Source: Sulfuritalea sp. (GTDB lineage Bacteria > Pseudomonadota > Gammaproteobacteria > Burkholderiales > Rhodocyclaceae). Taken from it: a stretch of 64,000 bases of DNA. The stretch lies in contig JALNYT010000002.1 of NCBI GenBank assembly GCA_023229685.1, positions 434,001 to 498,000 of the forward strand. The letters are read 5' to 3'. The notes under the pieces were generated by a model that was not told the DNA's origin, did no database searches, and was given only the letters and a program-made list of their open reading frames with translations. Shown piece after piece: positions 59,581-64,000 of this stretch. The first letter of the stretch is position 1; every line of letters begins with the position of its first letter. The position numbers were made by a program, and so were the translations under genes.

Positions 59581-61616
59581 GGATCTTCTCCCGCCTGCGC
59601 GCGCGCTTTCACGGCTCGTTGCGCTTCAAGCTGCTGGCGCTGGCTCTCGGCCCCCTGCTGGTCGCCGTGCCGATACTGATCGGCATACTCGCGGGCTGGG
59701 GAGCGGTGTATTACGACCGCCTGCTGATCACCAAGGTGCGCAGCGACCTCGCGGTCGGGCATGGCTATTTCGAACAGGTCAAGGAGGGCGTCGGCCGTCG
59801 CGTTGAAGCGCTGGCCGGCTCCGAGCGGCTTGCGCGCGCGTTGCGCATGCGTAGCCACGTTTCCGCGACGACAGCGTTACTGCGCGACGCCCGCGCGCAA
59901 CTGGGGGTGGATTTCCTGATTCTGGTCGACGCCGAGGGCCGGGTGCTCGCTGCCAGCGGCGGCCCCACCGCAGGGCTGGCGTATCCGCTGCCGGCGGCGC
60001 GAATGAAGCAGCCTGGCGCCCACACCGGGATCGATATTCTCGCTGCCGGCGTGTTGGCCGCGATCGATCCGGTACTGGCCGGAAAGGCCCACACGCCGCT
60101 GATCGCCACGCGCAACGCGACCCCCACGGTGCAAACCGATGAGTCGCGCGGCATGGTCATCCAGAGCGTGGCGCCAGTCGCGGTCGACGGCGAGGCGGCA
60201 CCTCAGTTTCTGGTCGGAGGGCTGCTGCTCAACAAGAACCTCGACTTTGTGGACCGCATCAACGACATCGTCTATCCGGAAGGCACTCTGCCACCGGGCA
60301 GTGCGGGCACTGCGACACTGTTTCTCGACGACGTGCGAATCGGGACCAATGTGCGCCTCTTCGAGGGCGAACGGGCTATCGGCACCCGCGTCTCGGCGGC
60401 GGTGCGCCGCACCGTGCTGGATGAAGGCCGGACCTGGCTGGATCGCGCCTTTGTGGTCAACGACTGGTATGTCTCTGCTTACGAGCCGATCATGGACAGC
60501 GCCGGGCGGCGGGTCGGCATGCTTTACGTCGGCTTCCTCGAAGAACCCTTTCAGCGCGCGCGGCAACTGGCGCTGGCGGCGGTCGCCCTGCTGTTCGCCT
60601 TGACGGTGGCGGTGGCTGCGTTTGTTTCCCTGCGCTTGGCGCGGCATGTCTCGCAGCCGGTGGAACGCATGCACGGCACCATGAGCGCGATCGAGTCCGG
60701 GCAGACAGAGGCGCGGGTCGGCGGCGGTCTGTCGGATTCGACCGCCGCTGACGAACTGGCCGAATTGGCCGCCCATTTCGATCGCCTGCTGGATCGGCTG
60801 GCGGCGCAGACCGAGGCGCTGCAACGCTGGGGCAGCGAGCTCGACAGCAAGGTAGCCGAGCGTACACAGGAATTGGCTGCCGCCAACCAGACGCTACGCT
60901 CGGCGCAGCAGCGCCTGGTGATGTCGGAAAAGCTCGCCGCGATCGGTCAGCTTGCCGCCGGCGTGGCGCATGAAATCAACAATCCGGTGGCGGTGATCCA
61001 GGGCAATCTCGATGTGTTGCGCGAAACCCTGGGCGACGCGGCCGCGCCGGCGATGCCGGAGATTCGTTTGATCCAGGATCAGGTGTTTCGTATCCGTCTG
61101 ATCGTGACCAAGCTCCTGCAGTTCGCGCGACCGGCAGAATATGCGGGCTATCTGGAACCGGTACGCCTCGACCAGGTGGTGCAGGACAGCCTTGTTCTGG
61201 TGGCGCACCAGATGAAGAAGACCAGCGTTGCCGTAATGCAGGAAATGCACGCCAGCCGGCCGGTGACAGTGAATCGCAACGAGCTGCAGCAGGTGCTGAT
61301 CAATCTGATCGTGAATGCCCTGCAGGCCATGCCCGAGGGCGGCACGCTGCTGCTGGCCAGCGGCGATCGCGACGAAGGGGGCATCAAGGGCGGCTTTGTC
61401 GCCGTCGGCGACAGCGGCCCCGGCATTGCGCCGCAAGACCGCGAACGACTGTTCGACCCCTTCTTCACCACCAAGACCAGCGACGGCACCGGTCTGGGTC
61501 TGTGGGTCAGCCTCGGCCTGGTGCAGCGCTATGGCGGCCGCATTGATGTGGCCTGCCCGTCGACCGGCGGCTCGGTGTTTACGGTGTGGCTGCCGAATGA
61601 GGCTGTGGCGGCCTGA
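59559..61616 (+). CDS. Cache-type sensor histidine kinase
   Basis: Membrane kinase paired with the NtrC-type regulator. First helix FKLLALALGPLLVAVPILIG, a periplasmic Cache sensor of about 270 residues (VDAEGRVLAASGGPT, WYVSAYEPIMDSAGRRVGML), second helix LALAAVALLFALTVAVAAF, HAMP, coiled coil (ERTQELAAANQTLRSAQQR), His471 in GVAHEINNPVAV, N box VLINLIVNALQAM and G box GTGLGLWVSLGLV. The start is most likely GTG 59559, with GGAG five bases before it; it overlaps the regulator stop by 22 bases. 685 aa. The signal may be formate or a related acid, by inference only. Confidence 0.9.
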   Translation: MRGVGSLGIFSRLRARFHGSLRFKLLALALGPLLVAVPILIGILAGWGAVYYDRLLITKVRSDLAVGHGYFEQVKEGVGRRVEALAGSERLARALRMRSHVSATTALLRDARAQLGVDFLILVDAEGRVLAASGGPTAGLAYPLPAARMKQPGAHTGIDILAAGVLAAIDPVLAGKAHTPLIATRNATPTVQTDESRGMVIQSVAPVAVDGEAAPQFLVGGLLLNKNLDFVDRINDIVYPEGTLPPGSAGTATLFLDDVRIGTNVRLFEGERAIGTRVSAAVRRTVLDEGRTWLDRAFVVNDWYVSAYEPIMDSAGRRVGMLYVGFLEEPFQRARQLALAAVALLFALTVAVAAFVSLRLARHVSQPVERMHGTMSAIESGQTEARVGGGLSDSTAADELAELAAHFDRLLDRLAAQTEALQRWGSELDSKVAERTQELAAANQTLRSAQQRLVMSEKLAAIGQLAAGVAHEINNPVAVIQGNLDVLRETLGDAAAPAMPEIRLIQDQVFRIRLIVTKLLQFARPAEYAGYLEPVRLDQVVQDSLVLVAHQMKKTSVAVMQEMHASRPVTVNRNELQQVLINLIVNALQAMPEGGTLLLASGDRDEGGIKGGFVAVGDSGPGIAPQDRERLFDPFFTTKTSDGTGLGLWVSLGLVQRYGGRIDVACPSTGGSVFTVWLPNEAVAA

Positions 61617-61624
61617 GCCGTTGT

Positions 61625-62305
61625 TTAACCGCCCGTTGCGTTGAAGCGCTTCTCGATTTCCGGGGCCGGAATATAGCCCGGGACACGTTCGCCGTTGGCG
61701 AAATAGATCGTGGGCGTGCCGTTGATGCGCAATCTCGCGCCAAGCTGTGCAGACTTGTCCAGTCCCGTGGTATCGCACTTGGCGGGTACGGCAGGCAGCG
61801 CCTTACCGTAGCTCATCCACTCAGCCCACACTTTGGCCTTGTCCGGCGCGCACCAGATTGCCTTTGACTTTTCGTAGGAATCATCGCCTAGCACCGGCAA
61901 AAGGAAGGTGTAGACGGTCACATCCTTCAATGTCAGGATATCTTTCGCCAGCTTCTTGCAATAACCGCAATTCGGGTCTTCGAAGGTCACCAGGATGTTC
62001 TTGCCGGACCCGCGTACCTGCTTCAGGGCCAGATCGAGCGGCAGGGCGTTGAACTGGCGTTCCGCCGTGATGTTCTTGCCCGTCTTCGTCTCCAGCAGAC
62101 TGCCAAATAACACGTAAGTGCCCTTGTCATCGGCGTACAAAACCTGGCCATCCACCGTAACTTCCCAAATGCCGGCCATGGGTGCCCTGACGATCTTTTC
62201 GACCTTGCCAAGTTTGGCCTCGACGGCTTTTTTCACATCGGCCTCGTTGGCAACCGCGACGAGGGATACACAGGCCAGAGCGGCTGCAAGCAGGGGTAGT
62301 TTCAT
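61625..62305 (-). CDS. dsbC: Thiol:disulfide interchange protein DsbC
   Basis: Periplasmic disulfide isomerase. Signal peptide (LLAAALACVSLVAVA), N-terminal dimerisation domain, thioredoxin fold with active site CGYC in TFEDPNCGYCKKLAKDI and the cis-Pro region GTPTIYFANGERVPG. A second disulfide pair (WCAPDK and AKCDTT) is also there, as in E. coli DsbC. 226 aa. Converges with the histidine kinase gene. Reduced by DsbD in other species. Confidence 0.95.
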   Translation of the reverse strand: MKLPLLAAALACVSLVAVANEADVKKAVEAKLGKVEKIVRAPMAGIWEVTVDGQVLYADDKGTYVLFGSLLETKTGKNITAERQFNALPLDLALKQVRGSGKNILVTFEDPNCGYCKKLAKDILTLKDVTVYTFLLPVLGDDSYEKSKAIWCAPDKAKVWAEWMSYGKALPAVPAKCDTTGLDKSAQLGARLRINGTPTIYFANGERVPGYIPAPEIEKRFNATGG

Positions 62306-62321
62306 GGATTCTCCAGGGATT

Positions 62322-63479
62322 TCAGGACGCCAGTGCGTAGCGGACCAGCAAGTCCTTTACGACCGGCAAAGCGTTGGTGAGGTTCAATCCGAGATTGCGC
62401 AGACTGGTCAAGGGGCCATCCGAGGGGCGGAAAAGGTCGTGCAGACTATCAGTCACCGTCTGCAAAGTCACCACTTCTTCCTTGCGCGCCCTCTCGTAGC
62501 TGCGCAGCAACCCCAGATCGCCGCAATCCACGTGACCGGGTTTGTCGCACAGGACGCCCGCCAGAACTTGCGCGTCCTGGAATCCCAGATTGATGCCGTG
62601 ACCGGAGAGCGGATGGATGGTATGCGCGGCATCACCGATCAGCGCCAGTCGCGGCGCCACGGTGCGCGGCGCACGCATCAGGCGCAGCGGAAAACCGGCA
62701 GGCGCTGTAATCAGTTCCAGCGCCCCCAGTCGCAGGCTGCCCGCCTCGGCAACGCGCGCGCATAGCGCAGCGTGATCAAGCGCCAGCAGCTCGCGCCCAT
62801 GTTCTTCCCCGGTGGACCAAACCATCGAGATGCGATTGCCTGGCAGCGGCAACCAGGCCAGTACCCCGTCGTGACGGAACCACTGAAAGGCGGTGCCGCG
62901 ATGCGGCTGCTCCGTCGCGAAGTTGGCCACCACGCCCAATTGGTCGTAAGGGTCAAAGCGCACATCGATGCCGGCCGCAGCGCGGGTCCAGGAATCAGCA
63001 CCATCTGCGGCGACGACCAGTCGCGCGGAAAGTCTGCGGCCATCGTCCAGCGTCAGTTGCGCAGCATCAGGACCCAGCGCCAGCGTTTTCGGGCGCGCCG
63101 GGCAGAGCAGGTTGAGATTGCCCTGACGCTTGACCGTCTCCCACAGCTCGCGCTGCATCAGTGACGATTCGAGGATCCAGGCCAGTTCCGAGACTCCGCT
63201 GCCATAGGCGGTGAGGTCCAGCCGGCCGCCGGCGTCACCGTGGATCTCCATGGCCCGTACCGGCTCCCTGCGCGCCGCATCGAGATGGCGCCAGACGCCT
63301 ACAGCATCAAGAAAGCGTGCATTGGCCGGGCTGATCGCGTAAATACGCGAATCCAACCCTTTGGGTAAAACAGGCAGCGCCCCTTCGATCAAGGCCACCG
63401 ACAAAGTCGAGCGGCGCAACGCCGCCGCCAGGGCCAATCCCGCCAGGCCACCCCCCACAATCACGATATCGAAGTCCAT
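62322..63479 (-). CDS. UbiH/UbiF/COQ6-family FAD monooxygenase
   Basis: Flavin hydroxylase of ubiquinone synthesis. FAD motif DFDIVIVGGGLAGLALAAAL, DGADSWTRAAAGI (the DG motif), and GDAAHTIHPLSGHGINLGFQD. 385 aa. Which ring position it hydroxylates (UbiH, UbiF, UbiI or the broader beta-type UbiL/M) cannot be decided from the sequence. Directly upstream of dsbC on the same strand, separated by 16 bases. Confidence 0.93.
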   Translation of the reverse strand: MDFDIVIVGGGLAGLALAAALRRSTLSVALIEGALPVLPKGLDSRIYAISPANARFLDAVGVWRHLDAARREPVRAMEIHGDAGGRLDLTAYGSGVSELAWILESSLMQRELWETVKRQGNLNLLCPARPKTLALGPDAAQLTLDDGRRLSARLVVAADGADSWTRAAAGIDVRFDPYDQLGVVANFATEQPHRGTAFQWFRHDGVLAWLPLPGNRISMVWSTGEEHGRELLALDHAALCARVAEAGSLRLGALELITAPAGFPLRLMRAPRTVAPRLALIGDAAHTIHPLSGHGINLGFQDAQVLAGVLCDKPGHVDCGDLGLLRSYERARKEEVVTLQTVTDSLHDLFRPSDGPLTSLRNLGLNLTNALPVVKDLLVRYALAS

Positions 63480-63508
63480 GCCCCAATTGTCGCCTACCGG
63501 CGCTTACC

Positions 63509-63538
63509 TTGACAAGGCAAGCGTACGACGAGGATAAT
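63509..63538 (+). promoter_or_regulatory. Promoter of tRNA-Met
   Basis: TTGACA (63509-63514, perfect -35), 18-base spacer, GATAAT (63533-63538), 16 bases before the tRNA. Confidence 0.88.
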
Positions 63539-63553
63539 TCCGCCCCTTTGCAC

Positions 63554-63630
63554 GGTGATGTAGCTCAGTCGGTTAGAGCATCGGATTCATAATCCGGGGG
63601 TCGGTGGTTCAAGTCCACTCATCACCACCA
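63554..63630 (+). tRNA. tRNA-Met (CAT), elongator type
   Basis: A 77-base cloverleaf with acceptor GGTGATG and CATCACC, D-arm AGCTCAGTCGGTTAGAGC, anticodon stem CGGAT with ATCCG around TCATA (anticodon CAT), T-arm GGTTCAAGTCC and encoded CCA. The first base pair G-C excludes initiator tRNA. Isoleucine-2 tRNA also carries CAT; overall similarity to betaproteobacterial elongator Met favours Met. Confidence 0.9.
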
Positions 63631-63637
63631 ATTTCCT

Positions 63638-63674
63638 AAGAGCCGTTGATCCCACAAGGTCAGCGGCTCTTTTG
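63638..63674 (+). terminator. Terminator after tRNA-Met
   Basis: AAGAGCCG (63638-63645) pairs with CGGCTCTT (63664-63671), inner TGA with TCA pairing extends it, followed by TTTT. Confidence 0.85.
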
Positions 63675-63712
63675 TCGTCAAGCCTCGCCGGTGCTGAACA
63701 ACAGCTATCTCG

Positions 63713-64000
63713 TCAAGAGTCCGCGGAGCGGCGGGCTGAACGGTCGCCCGGCGCTCGCCGTTGCGGAATCAAGCCGGGGTGGCGGCGCTCCAGGAAATTA
63801 CGCAACTGGCGCCACGCTTGCCAACCCAGAAAGCCACGACGCACCCAGCGCAATGCGCGTTTCGGCCGAGCGACGGCCAGTGCGACACCTGCCGCAACGG
63901 CAATCAGCGGGTTGCGGCGTAGCCACCGGGCACCCTCGACTGCGTAGTCGGCCGTGGTGAAGGCCGGCGCCAGTCCCGCTGCGTAACCACCGAACTCGGC
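63713..64000 (-). CDS. YqjK-like protein, C-terminal part (5' end beyond the window)
   Basis: An open frame from the window edge to a stop at 63713 codes 95 residues with no start in the window. The core RWLRRNPLIAVAAGVALAVA followed by RPKRALRWVRRGFLGWQAWR matches the YqjK-like family, usually a small basic, one-helix membrane protein that accompanies YqjD/ElaB and YqjE genes. The residues before the core (YAAGLAPAFTTADYAVEGA) and a basic tail are consistent. A membrane-ribosome link has been suggested for YqjD; YqjK's role is unknown. Confidence 0.7.
   Translation of the reverse strand, partial: AEFGGYAAGLAPAFTTADYAVEGARWLRRNPLIAVAAGVALAVARPKRALRWVRRGFLGWQAWRQLRNFLERRHPGLIPQRRAPGDRSARRSADS

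Overview
The window is a gene-dense stretch (roughly 63% G+C) of a betaproteobacterial chromosome, most likely a Rhodocyclales-type organism. The clues are betaproteobacterial gene content (a BPSS1780-type membrane protein, DUF3305/DUF3306 formate-dehydrogenase partners, an XerC-DUF484-DapF operon), betaproteobacterial tRNA forms, respiratory genes and two sodium:solute symporters for small carboxylates. No phage, transposase or CRISPR array was seen.

Layout. 0-13 kb: the end of a Na,K-ATPase-like P-type pump, two cupins and an AmiD-type amidase, an RNase D-like exonuclease, the xerC-DUF484-dapF operon, two LpxL-type lipid A acyltransferases, and a gnnA-gnnB-lpxA set that predicts a lipid A built on diamino-glucosamine. 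13-25 kb: metK behind a structured leader, glutathione peroxidase, lipocalin, YchJ, PBP4-type DacB, acetoacetyl-CoA synthetase, pirin, and groES-groEL under a perfect CIRCE element. 25-34 kb: a TctD/TctE-like two-component system followed by two sodium:solute symporter operons (DUF4212 plus symporter; DUF485 plus ActP). Both symporter promoters carry the same array of GTAAG/GTCAG boxes at about 11-bp spacing. 34-41.6 kb: tRNA-Phe, tcdA, pteridine reductase, ttcA, nadD-rsfS-rlmH-maf-rng, tRNA-Gly. 41.6-46.5 kb: a Cache-domain Ser/Thr kinase bounded by a duplicated tRNA-Gly 3' end, a FecR-domain protein, a zinc-ribbon protein and SodC. 46.8-61.6 kb: an HPP membrane protein and a complete formate dehydrogenase island (structural, maturation and accessory genes), then mobA and an NtrC-type regulator/kinase pair. 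A candidate sigma-54 promoter and upstream dyads lie in the divergent intergenic region. 61.6-64 kb: dsbC, a UbiH-family hydroxylase, tRNA-Met and the end of a YqjK-like gene.

How the parts fit: formate oxidation to the quinone pool (FdhA/B/gamma with Tat export, FdhD, TorD-type chaperone and MobA) is probably switched by the adjacent sigma-54 system. Uptake of acetate-like acids by the two symporters is probably controlled by the TctD/E-like system. Much of the rest is envelope and translation housekeeping in tightly overlapping operons (many ATGA overlaps). Three dispersed repeat families and an att-like tRNA duplication are the main traces of genome rearrangement. All functional calls come from reading motifs and gene order; no database search was possible.
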